Below are positions 34,204 to 43,579 of a stretch of 64,000 nt of DNA, one piece after another. This DNA is from GYS-P2D sp964414425. GTDB lineage: Bacteria > Bacteroidota > Bacteroidia > Chitinophagales > Saprospiraceae. The notes under the pieces were generated by a model. That model made no database searches. It was not told the DNA's origin and worked only from the letters and a program-made list of their open reading frames with translations. Numbering within the stretch: the stretch's first letter is position 1; each line of letters opens with the position of its first letter. The translations under genes and the position numbers were made by a program. The DNA lies in assembly GCA_964414425.1 (NCBI GenBank), contig CAYPWL010000001.1:124001-188000 (forward strand), read 5' to 3'.

Positions 34204-34989
34204 CTACCGATCAGTCCTACCAGACTTATCAAATATTGTAGCACTGGCTTGCTGTGCACCAGTCATCACGATATCATGTACAGTTACGTGCTTGGGTTGA
34301 GAGGCCATGAAGTAGATCGCTTTAGCCACATCCTTAGAGGTTAGGGGGGTATATTCTTCATAAATCTTGGCCTTTTCTTTATCTCCTTTATATCGAACCA
34401 GTGAGAATTCTGTCTCCTCTACGGCCCCTGGAGAGACTTGACTAACTCTTATACCCTTTGACACCAGATCTATTCGCATTGCCTTTGTAATGGCGTCTAC
34501 AGCGTGTTTAGTGGCACAGTACACATTACCAGTGGGATAAACCTCGTGACCTGCCGTACTGCATACATTGATGATATGACCCCATCCACGCTCAACCATA
34601 CCAGGAGATATCATCCGAGACATATAGAGTAGTCCCTTTACATTGGTGTCGATCATGACCTCCCAGTCATCTAAAGATGCTCGATCAAATTCATCTGCCC
34701 CAAGTGCCAGACCAGCATTATTGATTAGGATATCTATCGTTTTCCATTTGCCAGAAAGCGATCCCGTCATTTTTTTGACTTGCTCACGATCTCGAACATC
34801 GTAGGTTAACGTCTTTACATCGACAGCATATTTTTGCTTGAGCCTACTTTTTATTTCCTCAAGACGGGTACTTCGACGCCCAGTCAATATGAGATTGTAA
34901 CCTTGCTTAGCAAAAACCTTAGCTGTTGCCTTTCCTATACCTGCGGTAGCTCCTGTGATCAGTACCAACTTCTGTGGTTGTGCGCTCAT
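34204..34989 (-). CDS. Short-chain dehydrogenase/reductase (YdfG-like)
   Basis: This classical SDR of 261 residues has the cofactor motif TGATAGIG (12-19), NNAG at 90-93 and a catalytic Ser144-Tyr157-Lys161 triad. Arg38-Arg39 after the second strand favour NADP(H). The layout, with HEVYPTGNVYCATKHAV and an acidic tail region, resembles YdfG-type 3-hydroxy acid dehydrogenases. The exact substrate is open. It follows the TlpA-like gene by two bases on the same strand. Confidence 0.88.
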   Translation of the reverse strand: MSAQPQKLVLITGATAGIGKATAKVFAKQGYNLILTGRRSTRLEEIKSRLKQKYAVDVKTLTYDVRDREQVKKMTGSLSGKWKTIDILINNAGLALGADEFDRASLDDWEVMIDTNVKGLLYMSRMISPGMVERGWGHIINVCSTAGHEVYPTGNVYCATKHAVDAITKAMRIDLVSKGIRVSQVSPGAVEETEFSLVRYKGDKEKAKIYEEYTPLTSKDVAKAIYFMASQPKHVTVHDIVMTGAQQASATIFDKSGRTDR

Positions 34990-34991
34990 TA

Positions 34992-36233
34992 TTACTGGAT
35001 TAGATTTTTTACTTCCTGATCAAAATCACTCACAAAATCATCATATTGAGATGTGGCAGGACCTGCAAAACCGGTGTGTACTTTTGTGATCTGATTGTCA
35101 GCATTCACAAATATCAAGGTGGGGTAGGAAATCACCTCGTCCAGAAACCCAAGAGCGGCTGTTGCCTCGGCTTTATCGTAATAACCACCATAAACAATCT
35201 CATAAGGTATTTTCAGACGTTCCTTGTAGTTAGCTAAGACTCTTAGTGCTTTTTCTTCATCACGGTATCGCTCAAAAGCGATGGCAATAATCGGTATATC
35301 TACTTCAGGATTTTCCTTTTTATACTCTAAAAGGAATTTTGATTCGTCGAGACAATTAGGACACCACGTACCCATGATCTTAATCAACTTGGGTTTGCCC
35401 TTGTATCGATCGTCATCAAGAGTAATGATACTCCCATCCGTCGAAGGCAATGAAAAGTTAATGACTTCAGACTCACTTATGGCTTTGCTCATCTCGTAAG
35501 GATTAGCTAATTCAGCACTTTCGTCACGATTAGCGATCCAATTAGTCTGATAGTGCGATCCTGAATAAAACTTACCTATCATTGACTCGCTTTCAGTGAT
35601 ATCCGCTGTGAATAAAAATGCGTGTGATCCATCGAAGCATGACAGCATGAATTGATCGCCTTGAACTTCACCATCAAGATATCTGTAGTCTCCAGTTTCA
35701 GTCAAAAACGTACCAGTGACCTTGTTACGATCAGTCTTAAACTCACCAATCGCAGGATAGGCGTCAGGAGTTTCTACTTCAAATGTAGTTTTCCATTTGC
35801 CTGCAACATCCATGACTGGAGCTTTAGTGGTTTGAGTAAATCGGTGTCTCTGGCCAAAGTACGCCACAAATGGTACTCTGTAATTCTCCTTGTAATTAAC
35901 GGTCCAGTATCCCTCGATCACATTCTCCTTGTAGATACCTCGGATATAACTATCCATAAGCGTGAACTCCATTCTGATGGTATCCAGTAATTTCTTGTTT
36001 TTTCCAAATGCAACTCCTCCTACTTCGATGCGCTCTTCACCGTTGATCAACTTGATAGCTAAATTATCTGACGCATCGTAGATCACCTCAAAGTTGAATG
36101 GCAGATATACTCCCTCATCAAGCTCAAGCTCAGCTCTCCATACACCCGGAGGTAACTTAGAAAAGGGTTCAGCAATCTCGATACAAGAAGCCAAAATCAA
36201 AACACACAAAATGAACAGAATACTATGACGCAT
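34992..36233 (-). CDS. Lipoprotein with C-terminal TlpA-like thioredoxin domain
   Basis: The 413-residue product starts with a lipoprotein signal (LILASC, lipidated Cys17). Residues 25-240 form a beta-rich region with repeats of the 'G.W......G.....Y.V.F' type. Residues 255-405 are a TlpA/ResA-like thioredoxin domain with the redox pair Cys291-Pro-Asn-Cys294 and a cis-Pro in SYPTLIF. It is predicted to sit on the membrane facing the periplasm and to reduce disulfides or assist cytochrome maturation. It shares a unit with the SDR and a 175-residue protein. Confidence 0.87.
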   Translation of the reverse strand: MRHSILFILCVLILASCIEIAEPFSKLPPGVWRAELELDEGVYLPFNFEVIYDASDNLAIKLINGEERIEVGGVAFGKNKKLLDTIRMEFTLMDSYIRGIYKENVIEGYWTVNYKENYRVPFVAYFGQRHRFTQTTKAPVMDVAGKWKTTFEVETPDAYPAIGEFKTDRNKVTGTFLTETGDYRYLDGEVQGDQFMLSCFDGSHAFLFTADITESESMIGKFYSGSHYQTNWIANRDESAELANPYEMSKAISESEVINFSLPSTDGSIITLDDDRYKGKPKLIKIMGTWCPNCLDESKFLLEYKKENPEVDIPIIAIAFERYRDEEKALRVLANYKERLKIPYEIVYGGYYDKAEATAALGFLDEVISYPTLIFVNADNQITKVHTGFAGPATSQYDDFVSDFDQEVKNLIQ

Positions 36234-36236
36234 TAA

Positions 36237-36764
36237 TTATGTTTTTTCTCCGGTAAAACCATCTTCCTTATGCTTGAACAGGACATTAAATGTTGTCAAG
36301 CTTCCATAAATTCGGGTGATATATTGCTGTAAATTGACTTTCTCTTCATCGGTCATTTTACTGCTATTTATCCTTTGCTCCATAACTCTTAAACGATCTC
36401 TAACCATTACGATCTTATGAAAGAACGTATCGATCGGTAGTTCTTTAGATTTTAGACCTTCTTCACCTGGCTTCAAGATTAATGTTCCACCGATCCACTT
36501 GTCACCAAGGTCAACAGTTCTATTGACATCTCCCCACTCAGAAAGAATCTTGATCAATGATTTTTCGAGATTATTATAAGTCAATTCAGTTTCACCATCA
36601 ATAAATTCGATCACCTCCCAGCTACTATATTCTTTGCCAAGACTTTTGATACCATACTTTACAAAACAGACTTTGTATGATGTTGCTGTCAATCCGATTA
36701 TTACTCCATCATCATACGCAGGATGGTTGACGCGCGATCCAATCCCTAATAATTTACCTTCCAT
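36237..36764 (-). CDS. Hypothetical cytoplasmic protein with a CarD/Tudor-like N-terminus
   Basis: This is a 175-residue soluble protein. The first 55 residues (GIGSRVNHPAYDDGVIIG...YKVCFVKYG) follow the 'G.rV.Hp.yG.GvI....Y.V.F...G' pattern of small SH3/Tudor-like barrels seen in CarD-type and UvrD C-terminal domains. The rest is helical, with a well-marked amphipathic helix near the C-terminus. I do not recognise a named family. It is three bases upstream of the TlpA-like gene and 11 bases downstream of the symporter gene. Confidence 0.55.
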   Translation of the reverse strand: MEGKLLGIGSRVNHPAYDDGVIIGLTATSYKVCFVKYGIKSLGKEYSSWEVIEFIDGETELTYNNLEKSLIKILSEWGDVNRTVDLGDKWIGGTLILKPGEEGLKSKELPIDTFFHKIVMVRDRLRVMEQRINSSKMTDEEKVNLQQYITRIYGSLTTFNVLFKHKEDGFTGEKT

Positions 36765-36775
36765 TGTGTTATATA

Positions 36776-38077
36776 TTATTTTTTATAATGGTCATCCCAA
36801 TTTTTGGTTTCAGGATCACCCAATTTATTGAGTGATTTACCGACTAACATGGATACGGTAGCATCCCCCGTTACGTTGGCCACAGTTCTACACATATCCA
36901 GAGGTCTATCCACAGCGAATATTAATGCAAGTCCCGCTTCTGGTATTCCAGCCTGACCGAGTATAATCACTAACATGACTAATCCTCCGCTGGGTACTGC
37001 AGCAGATCCTATAGACGCAAGGGAGGCCGTAGCAACTATCCCTAATTGAGCACCCAGACTCAGGTCAATACCATACGCTTGAGCTATGAATACCGCAGCT
37101 ATCGCTTGATATAAGCTGGTACCATCCATATTGATCGTGGCACCTATGGGTAATACAAAACTCGATACTTCTTTATCAACACCAAGGTGTTCCTCAACAC
37201 GCTCCATCGTAACTGGTAAGGTAGCAGCACTACTACTTGTCGAGAATGCTAAGAGTTGAGCCGGACTAATCCCTCTAAAGAATGATACGATGGATCTCCC
37301 AGTAAATGTCCGAACCAAGAATGGATAAAATAGAAATATCAATATAGATAAGCCTAATAATACCGTGAATGAATAACCGATCAACGCCTTGAAGATATCC
37401 GCACTTGGTGATTCAGCGACGATAGTAGCCATTAATGCGAATACACCCACGGGAGCCGCAAGCATAATCAGATCAATCATCTTCAATATTACTTCGTTAA
37501 GCGCATCAAAGAAATCCTTGACAGGCTTCGACTTTTTAGGATCAATCAATATCAATCCTATGCTAAAGAAGATTACAAAGAATATTACTTGAAGCATGCT
37601 TCCATTGTCTGTCAAAGCATGAAATAAGTTACTCGGTACTAAGTCAACTAAAGCCTGAAGAGGCCCACTATTCTGTTGATCCGTTGCCATGGCTATCTTA
37701 CCGCCAGCAGCGTCCGTATAACTTTCCAATAGTGATTGCCTTGTTTCTTCTTTGATTAAGTTTCCTGGCTTGACAACATTTACGATAACAAGACCCGTTG
37801 TTACCGCAAAAAAGGTGGTGAGCAAATAGATAGCAATTGTACGCCCTCCCATTAACGACAGCTTCGAAATATCCTGCAAGTCTGAAATACCTTTAATAAG
37901 AGAAGCCACGATAAGAGGGACAGCTATCAGCTTGAGCGTATTTATGAATATCGTACCAAATGGCTTGACCCAGTCAATTATAAATTGACTGCCTCCAGCG
38001 ATCTGCACAGCTAAATAGCCCACTACGACTCCAAGCACCATGCCCAGTATGATCTTCCAGTGTAATGCTAATTTCAT
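36776..38077 (-). CDS. Dicarboxylate/amino acid:cation symporter (DAACS family)
   Basis: This 433-residue protein has eight membrane helices and two re-entrant loops. Diagnostic motifs are the serine-rich hairpin SSSAATLPVTMERVEE, the NMDGTSLYQAIAAVFIAQ sodium/substrate site, and the second hairpin SIGSAAVPSGG. This is a GltP/DctA-type symporter taking up glutamate, aspartate or C4-dicarboxylates with Na+ or H+. An Arg that favours amino-acid substrates cannot be assigned with confidence, so the substrate is left open. It is the first gene of the minus-strand unit to 34204. Confidence 0.93.
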   Translation of the reverse strand: MKLALHWKIILGMVLGVVVGYLAVQIAGGSQFIIDWVKPFGTIFINTLKLIAVPLIVASLIKGISDLQDISKLSLMGGRTIAIYLLTTFFAVTTGLVIVNVVKPGNLIKEETRQSLLESYTDAAGGKIAMATDQQNSGPLQALVDLVPSNLFHALTDNGSMLQVIFFVIFFSIGLILIDPKKSKPVKDFFDALNEVILKMIDLIMLAAPVGVFALMATIVAESPSADIFKALIGYSFTVLLGLSILIFLFYPFLVRTFTGRSIVSFFRGISPAQLLAFSTSSSAATLPVTMERVEEHLGVDKEVSSFVLPIGATINMDGTSLYQAIAAVFIAQAYGIDLSLGAQLGIVATASLASIGSAAVPSGGLVMLVIILGQAGIPEAGLALIFAVDRPLDMCRTVANVTGDATVSMLVGKSLNKLGDPETKNWDDHYKK

Positions 38078-38121
38078 CTTTGCTATTTATTTTGATATGG
38101 ATAACTAAAAGCGAAAGATAA

Positions 38122-38820
38122 TTAACTTTTGACAGCCTTAGTCATTTCTCTTTTACCCGGAGGTCCAGGTAGACCAACCACTTCAAAACCTACTTCTCGT
38201 AGAGCTCTCTTGAAGCTTCCCTTAGCGCAATATGTGATAAGGAATCCATTTTTCTTTAGTGCGTTATAGCAAGTAGACATCATATCGATATTCCATAGAT
38301 GTTCTTGAGAGCTCGGTGCAAATGCATCATAGTAAATGAGATCGTACTCCTCTACAGGATGGTAATCCTCAAATTTCATATGAGCCTTATAATAGGAAAA
38401 CTGATCAGTAGGCTGATGCCATACATCCCAATTGGAATCATGAATTTGATTAAATAGCTGGGAGTCTTCAGCTGTTTGAGCATAATTGAGCTGATGTAGC
38501 AATTCAGCTCTGACTGGATGCAGTTCAAGACCTTTATAATAGACGCGTCTATTAAGGCTATGTTTCGCAGTTAAAAACAAATTCAGGCCTGTACCTAATC
38601 CATATTCAAGGATATGAATAGGATCACATGTCTGAGCATATAATCCATACTCTATAAATATGTGTAGAGATTCTTGTATAGCTCCGTGGGTGCTATGATA
38701 ATGTGCCTGATAATGATCAGAATACAAGGTAGAACTGCCGTCATCGGATATGCGATGACTTATGTGATGGGGAAAATTCTGCTTAAAATCCAAAAAAGCT
38801 AAAGATCGGCTGGATATCAA
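38122..38820 (-). CDS. mnmD: MnmD-like tRNA methyltransferase
   Basis: This protein of about 232 residues (DUF752 family) has HYHSTHGAIQESLHIFI, the SAM-binding HILEYGLGTGLN loop, DLIYYDAFAPSSQEHLWN and CAKGSFKRALREVGFEV...PGPPGKREMTKA. It methylates the 5-aminomethyl-2-thiouridine of tRNA position 34, as the stand-alone counterpart of the N-terminal half of MnmC. The start is uncertain: a TTG at 38820 gives this length but overlaps the small lipoprotein gene by 38 bases. Family conservation begins only at about residue 22, so a later non-ATG start is possible. Confidence 0.85.
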   Translation of the reverse strand: MISSRSLAFLDFKQNFPHHISHRISDDGSSTLYSDHYQAHYHSTHGAIQESLHIFIEYGLYAQTCDPIHILEYGLGTGLNLFLTAKHSLNRRVYYKGLELHPVRAELLHQLNYAQTAEDSQLFNQIHDSNWDVWHQPTDQFSYYKAHMKFEDYHPVEEYDLIYYDAFAPSSQEHLWNIDMMSTCYNALKKNGFLITYCAKGSFKRALREVGFEVVGLPGPPGKREMTKAVKS

Positions 38821-38920
38821 AATTTGATGGACATCCTGTTCCTCTGTTACACGAACTCAACGTGATTACGGCTAATGCTGCAAAAGCGAACTGTACGATT
38901 TGTTTCCTATTCTTTTTCAT
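38783..38920 (-). CDS. 45-residue lipoprotein with a CxRGTGCP motif
   Basis: A frame from ATG at 38920 to TAA at 38783 encodes a basic start (MKKNRKQ), a hydrophobic stretch and a strong lipobox TLSSC with lipidated Cys24. The mature peptide of 22 residues begins C-N-R-G-T-G-C-P-S-N-F. Bacteroidota carry short lipoproteins with a similar Cys-x-RG-x-GCP start, of unknown role (from memory, not checked). A perfect -7 element lies 29 bases upstream of the ATG. It is co-directional with mnmD and overlaps its putative 5' end in another frame. Confidence 0.8.
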   Translation of the reverse strand: MKKNRKQIVQFAFAALAVITLSSCNRGTGCPSNFDIQPIFSFFGF

Positions 38921-38949
38921 GATGTTTAATTGATGAGTTTAAAACGCTA

Positions 38950-38957
38950 CAAACTTA
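38950..38957 (-). promoter_or_regulatory. Candidate -7 element of the small lipoprotein / mnmD unit
   Basis: On the minus strand TAAGTTTG is a perfect TAnnTTTG match, placing the transcript start roughly 25 bases before the ATG at 38920. No convincing TTTG stands 19-21 bases upstream. The element supports the small lipoprotein frame as the first gene of the unit. Confidence 0.45.
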
Positions 38958-39021
38958 TTTATATTTTGCGAATTATTCACATAGCATATTATAAATATTT
39001 GTAATACGTTCCAACTTTATA

Positions 39022-40350
39022 ATGATTATACACTTGATTGCAATCGGCGGCAGCATCATGCACAATTTAGCCATGGAACTACAAGCATTAGGACATCGAG
39101 TCACCGGCTCCGATGATGAGATATATGAACCTGCGCTTAGTAGGTTATCTGCATCCGGACTATTACCCCAGCAGATGGGATGGGATGCATCACGTGTAAG
39201 TGAGGATATAGATCTGATTATTCTTGGTATGCATGCTCAACTTGACAATCCAGAATTACAAAAAGCACAAGAGTTAGGCTTAAGAATAGAGTCGTTCCCC
39301 GAGTATATAGCTGATCACATTGCAACTAAGAAGAAGATCGTTGTAACAGGGAGTCATGGCAAGACATCTACTACGGCGATGATCATGTATGCTCTCAACA
39401 AATTAGGTATATCATTTGATTATTTAGTCGGTGGGCTCATTGATGGCTTTGACCGTATGGTAAGACTGTCTGATGATGCAAAAGTTGCGGTAGTAGAAGG
39501 GGATGAGTACCTCAGCAGCAGATTAGATGATCGTCCTAAAATGTTGCATTACAAGGGCGATGTTGTAATTACCACGGGAGTAGCATGGGATCACATGAAT
39601 GTCTTCCCAACCTATGATAGCTACTTAACTCAGTTTAGAAAACTCTATCAATCCATGGATGATGATGCAATCGTCATTTATGATCAGCGTGACGAAGAGC
39701 TTGTTCAATTGATGAAATCTGCACCAATATTTCAAAAATATGGATACGATCCGCTTGAGCACTGCACTGAGGGGATTGTCTATCAAGGACAAGAATATGC
39801 AACAGGAGTTTTTGGAGCACATAATCGAGCGAATCTACATGCGGCGATGTTGGCATGTGTTCAGATCGGAGTTGAGCCTAAAGACTTTCTTACAGCTATT
39901 GCTGACTTCACAGGAGTTGACAAGAGACTTACATTAGTTAGTGATGATCCAATTATTTACAGGGACTTTGCCCATGCACCCTCAAAAGTAAAAGCAACTG
40001 TATCAGCCGTACGTGAACGTTATGCTCATTCAAAGATCCTGGCTGTATTAGAATTACACACTTACAGTAGTCTAAATGCTGAGTTCATTCCTCAGTATGC
40101 AGGCGCTCTTGAGGCTGCCGATAGAGTGTTGGTCTTCTACGACCCAAAGGTTGTTGATCTCAAGAGATTACCTCCTGTCAGTGTAGGCTTCATCGCTGAT
40201 AGCTTTGCACATTCTAACCTAACTGTAGTTGATAGAGTAGAGGATTTAAAGTCTATCCTTCAACAATTGCGAGGTCAACATGAAATCAACCTTCTCATGA
40301 GCTCTGGGAACTTTGGTAACATTAAACCTGAGGAACTTATCAAAAACTGA
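39022..40350 (+). CDS. mpl: Mpl-like muropeptide / UDP-MurNAc peptide ligase
   Basis: This 442-residue Mur-ligase family protein opens with an IHLIAIGGSIMHNLA dinucleotide-like loop typical of the MurC/Mpl branch. It has the ATP loop GSHGKTSTT (110-118), the EGDEYLSSRLDDRPKMLHY block and C-terminal RDFAHAPSKVKATV. Mpl attaches a recycled tripeptide to UDP-MurNAc. In Bacteroidota such proteins are often labelled peptidoglycan synthetase. It is shorter than MurC, and the H-A-P-S-K block in place of the MurC 'DYAHHP' supports Mpl. Confidence 0.85.
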   Translation: MIIHLIAIGGSIMHNLAMELQALGHRVTGSDDEIYEPALSRLSASGLLPQQMGWDASRVSEDIDLIILGMHAQLDNPELQKAQELGLRIESFPEYIADHIATKKKIVVTGSHGKTSTTAMIMYALNKLGISFDYLVGGLIDGFDRMVRLSDDAKVAVVEGDEYLSSRLDDRPKMLHYKGDVVITTGVAWDHMNVFPTYDSYLTQFRKLYQSMDDDAIVIYDQRDEELVQLMKSAPIFQKYGYDPLEHCTEGIVYQGQEYATGVFGAHNRANLHAAMLACVQIGVEPKDFLTAIADFTGVDKRLTLVSDDPIIYRDFAHAPSKVKATVSAVRERYAHSKILAVLELHTYSSLNAEFIPQYAGALEAADRVLVFYDPKVVDLKRLPPVSVGFIADSFAHSNLTVVDRVEDLKSILQQLRGQHEINLLMSSGNFGNIKPEELIKN

Positions 40351-40381
40351 GCTTAGGCCTTTCTTTACACGTACAGAATAG

Positions 40382-40389
40382 TATTTTTG
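40382..40389 (+). promoter_or_regulatory. Candidate -7 element of pdhB
   Basis: TATTTTTG is a perfect TAnnTTTG match ending 20 bases before the pdhB ATG. A TTTC at 40360-40363, 18 bases upstream, may serve as a weak -33 element. Confidence 0.45.
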
Positions 40390-40409
40390 CACAAAATTCC
40401 GCTGTCGTC

Positions 40410-41390
40410 ATGAGTAGAGTTATTACATTAAGAGAAGCCCTCGGTGAGGCAATGAGTGAAGAGATGAGAAGAGACCAAGATGTCTTTCTCATGGGAGAGG
40501 AAGTTGCTGAGTATAATGGTGCCTATAAAGTCAGCAAAGGTATGCTTGATGAATTCGGACCTGAGCGTGTTATCGATACACCTATTGCAGAACTTGGTTT
40601 CGCAGGTATAGGTGTAGGAGCCGCTATGAATGGTCTTAGACCAATCGTCGAGTTTATGACCTGGAACTTTGCCATTTTGGCTTTTGATCAGATTGTAAAC
40701 AACGCAGCCAAAACTTTATCTCAATCAGCTGGTCAATTCAGTTGTCCGATTGTATTTAGAGGCCCATCAGGCGCTGCGGGACAATTAGCACAACAACACT
40801 CACAAACTTTTGAGAGCTGGATGGCGAACACGCCAGGTCTAAAAGTCATATCGATTGTCGATCCAAAAGACTCGAAAGGACTACTCAAGTCTGCTATTCG
40901 TGACAATGATCCTGTTTGTTTTATGGAGTCAGAAATGCTCTATGGACTTAAGGGAGAAGTTCCTGAAGAAGAGTATCTAACACCAATAGGTGTAGCCGCT
41001 GTCAGAAAAGAAGGTACAGATGTAACCATTGTATCATTCAACAAGATGATGGAGGTTTCTAAGGCTGCCGCAGCAGAATTAGAAAAAGAGGGTATCAGTG
41101 CAGAAGTAATTGACTTACGTACCATCAGACCATTAGATCATGAGACTATTGTTAAGTCTGTGAAGAAGACCAATAGACTTGTTGTTGTAGATGAGTCATG
41201 GCCTTTTGCAGGTGTGAGTGCTGAGATCGCATATGAGATACAGAAGTACGCTTTTGACTATCTGGATGCGCCTGTTACTCGTGTCAATGCTGCGGATACT
41301 TCGTTGCCATATGCGGCTCCATTTGTAGATGAGTATATGCCTAATCCAACTAAAGTAATTAAGGCGGTAAAAGAGGTGATGTATAGATAG
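40410..41390 (+). CDS. pdhB: Pyruvate dehydrogenase E1 component, beta subunit
   Basis: The 326-residue transketolase-like beta subunit begins ITLREALGEAMSEEM and has EEVAEYNGAYKVSKGM, DTPIAELGFAGIGVGAAM, IVFRGPSGAAGQLAQQHSQ, the MESEMLYG block and VVVDESWPFAGVSAEIA. With the alpha subunit it forms the TPP-dependent E1 that feeds acetyl-CoA production. The alpha subunit and E2 are not adjacent, which is common in this phylum. The G-A-A-G-Q-L-A-Q-Q-H motif points to pyruvate rather than branched-chain keto acids, with moderate certainty. Confidence 0.92.
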   Translation: MSRVITLREALGEAMSEEMRRDQDVFLMGEEVAEYNGAYKVSKGMLDEFGPERVIDTPIAELGFAGIGVGAAMNGLRPIVEFMTWNFAILAFDQIVNNAAKTLSQSAGQFSCPIVFRGPSGAAGQLAQQHSQTFESWMANTPGLKVISIVDPKDSKGLLKSAIRDNDPVCFMESEMLYGLKGEVPEEEYLTPIGVAAVRKEGTDVTIVSFNKMMEVSKAAAAELEKEGISAEVIDLRTIRPLDHETIVKSVKKTNRLVVVDESWPFAGVSAEIAYEIQKYAFDYLDAPVTRVNAADTSLPYAAPFVDEYMPNPTKVIKAVKEVMYR

Positions 41391-41426
41391 ACTCTCTACA
41401 CTCTTCATTTACACTCAGGAAACATT

Positions 41427-42305
41427 TTACATATTATCAGCTACAAATGCTGCGAATCGTTCAGCAGTGTCGGTCCAATTATCAGGATCCGTCCATCCAT
41501 GACCTTCTCCTTCATATATGATGAGATCGTTAACTACTCTGGCACTATTTAATTCATCTTGTAAAGATGTGCCTTGAGTTAATGGGATGAGTGGATCTTC
41601 ATCTCCTAAGAATTGTATCGTAGGTATGGTAGCCCCATCCACAAAATGTAATGGGCTTACTGCATTATAAAAGTCTAAATCAGTAAGTGGTCTTCCTGTT
41701 GCCGCTACAATGGCAGCGATGGTAGCTATGAATGTTGGGTTATCTGAATCCACATAGGATGGATCTAAAAAATTGGTAGGTCCAATTATATTTCCTGCGA
41801 CTTTCACATAGCCATTATCATTTCTTGAGTAGGCATAGAGAAGTGTCATATGTCCCCCGGCACTTACTCCCGCCAGCATGATATTATTGCTTATTCCGAA
41901 GTCTTCGTTCTGTCCCATTAAATCATTGATTACAGCATCTACATCATCCATGTGATCAACAAATAGTTGGTTAGGATCGATATCAAGTCGGTAATTCATA
42001 TTAGCGATGGCATAGCTCGGCATCGTAGATTGTAGCAAATCAACTATACCATTGATATCGCTCTTATCACCAGAAGTCCAACCTCCTCCATGTATGAGCA
42101 ACACAAGGTCTGTCGTTTCACTCGATCTATCTGCAGGTAGAAACAGATCATAGGTTTGCAACTCGTCGCTACCATACGTAATATCGAATTCCTCTACAGA
42201 GGTGCTAAAGTCCTGCTGTACTAAGACTTCTTCCTCACCACAACTAAACATTAAAAGGATAAAAAGGAGTGGCAGAAGCTTTGAACCAATAGTCAATCGT
42301 GTCAT
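41427..42305 (-). CDS. Alpha/beta hydrolase lipoprotein (esterase)
   Basis: This 292-residue protein has a lipoprotein signal ending LLMFSC (Cys22). The oxyanion motif HGGGW is at 72-76 and the nucleophile elbow GVSAG has Ser148. An Asp in LGDEDPLIPL and a His in EGEGHGW complete the triad. It resembles carboxylesterases and BD-FAE-like enzymes that remove acetyl or short acyl groups. It is predicted to be anchored in the periplasm or on the cell surface. A TACGTTTC element (one mismatch) ends six bases upstream of the ATG. Confidence 0.88.
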   Translation of the reverse strand: MTRLTIGSKLLPLLFILLMFSCGEEEVLVQQDFSTSVEEFDITYGSDELQTYDLFLPADRSSETTDLVLLIHGGGWTSGDKSDINGIVDLLQSTMPSYAIANMNYRLDIDPNQLFVDHMDDVDAVINDLMGQNEDFGISNNIMLAGVSAGGHMTLLYAYSRNDNGYVKVAGNIIGPTNFLDPSYVDSDNPTFIATIAAIVAATGRPLTDLDFYNAVSPLHFVDGATIPTIQFLGDEDPLIPLTQGTSLQDELNSARVVNDLIIYEGEGHGWTDPDNWTDTAERFAAFVADNM

Positions 42306-42452
42306 GCTATCGAAACGTAGAACTCATAACTTTTGTGATATGAGGGCTTTTTTAATTCGACAAATGTGCTGCTCAAAGACATTTTGCGCTGTCAATTGAA
42401 CGCTCAGCGCTCAGAACGATTTAAGGAAAGTCTATTAAAGCCAGAATGGAAA

Positions 42453-43550
42453 CTATACATTAAACCTGAAGTGCATAACATCGCCATCAGCGACGATGTA
42501 CTCCTTACCTTCAACACCTAACTTACCAGCTTCTTTGACTTTGGCTTCTGAACCGTGCTCGATATAATCGGCATACTTAATCACTTCCGCACGGATAAAG
42601 CCTTTCTCAAAGTCTGTATGGATTACTCCAGCAGCTTGAGGAGCTGTTGAGCCTTTGAGTACGGTCCAAGCTCTAACTTCTTTCTCTCCAGCCGTGAAGT
42701 ATGTAATCAAGTTTAGTAGCTTATAGCTCGAGTGGATCAAACGATTAACACCTGGTTCCGTTAAATCCATTTCTTCTAAAAACATAAGCTTCTCTTCATC
42801 AGAATCCAACTGGATGATTTCTGCTTCAATTGCTGCTGATATGAGGATAACTTCAGCATTCTCATCTTTGACATGATCCATGAGCTTGGAAGCATAGGCA
42901 TTGCCACCTTTAGCGCTGTTTTCATCAACATTACAGACGTACAGGATAGGCTTAGCTGTCAACAAGTAGAACTCATTAAATAAATCAGCATGAAGCTCAG
43001 GTACCTCATAGGCTCTTGCTGGCTTACCCGTCTCTAAGAACTCTTTCAACTCCTTAGCAAACTCATATCGCGCCTTGTCCTCTTTTGCCCCGCTCTTGGC
43101 AGCTTTCTGTAACTTCTCTAATCTTTTCTCAAGACCATCAATGTCTTTGAGCAGAAGTTCTGTGTCGATAATATCCTTATCCCTTACGGGATCTACGTTG
43201 CCATCTACATGAACGATATTATCATTATCAAAACATCTTACCACATGGATAATCGCATCGACCTCTCGGATATTAGCTAAGAATTGATTCCCCAGACCTT
43301 CACCTTGACTTGCCCCTTTGATTAAGCCTGCGATATCGACGATATCGACAGTTGTAGGGATAATCTTCTGCGGAGAGATAAGATCTGACAAAGCCTGCAG
43401 CCTGTTATCAGGAACGGTGATTACACCAACATTAGGATCTTTGGTTGCAAAAGGGTAGTTGGCAGCAAGTGCTTTTGCATTAGTTAATGCATTGAAGAGA
43501 GTTGATTTACCAACGTTAGGTAATCCTACAATTCCACATTTAAGAGACAT
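42453..43550 (-). CDS. ychF: Redox-regulated ATPase YchF
   Basis: This universal Obg-family P-loop protein of 365 residues has GLPNVGKST (9-17), the DIAGLIKGASQGEGLGNQFLANIREVDAI block and the G4 position as N-V-D-E instead of NKxD, which explains ATP rather than GTP specificity. A C-terminal TGS domain follows (YFTAGEKEVRAWTV to DGDVMHFRFNV). YchF binds ribosomes and responds to oxidative stress. Length and motifs are normal. Divergent from the AcpH-like gene. Confidence 0.96.
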   Translation of the reverse strand: MSLKCGIVGLPNVGKSTLFNALTNAKALAANYPFATKDPNVGVITVPDNRLQALSDLISPQKIIPTTVDIVDIAGLIKGASQGEGLGNQFLANIREVDAIIHVVRCFDNDNIVHVDGNVDPVRDKDIIDTELLLKDIDGLEKRLEKLQKAAKSGAKEDKARYEFAKELKEFLETGKPARAYEVPELHADLFNEFYLLTAKPILYVCNVDENSAKGGNAYASKLMDHVKDENAEVILISAAIEAEIIQLDSDEEKLMFLEEMDLTEPGVNRLIHSSYKLLNLITYFTAGEKEVRAWTVLKGSTAPQAAGVIHTDFEKGFIRAEVIKYADYIEHGSEAKVKEAGKLGVEGKEYIVADGDVMHFRFNV

Positions 43551-43579
43551 GATGAACAGTTTTAACCTTAAAAAGATGC

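Noticed and set aside
42386..42410. GCGCTG/CAGCGC inverted repeat downstream of ychF as a terminator
   Set aside because: Only six pairs with a 13-base loop, and no T-run on either strand.
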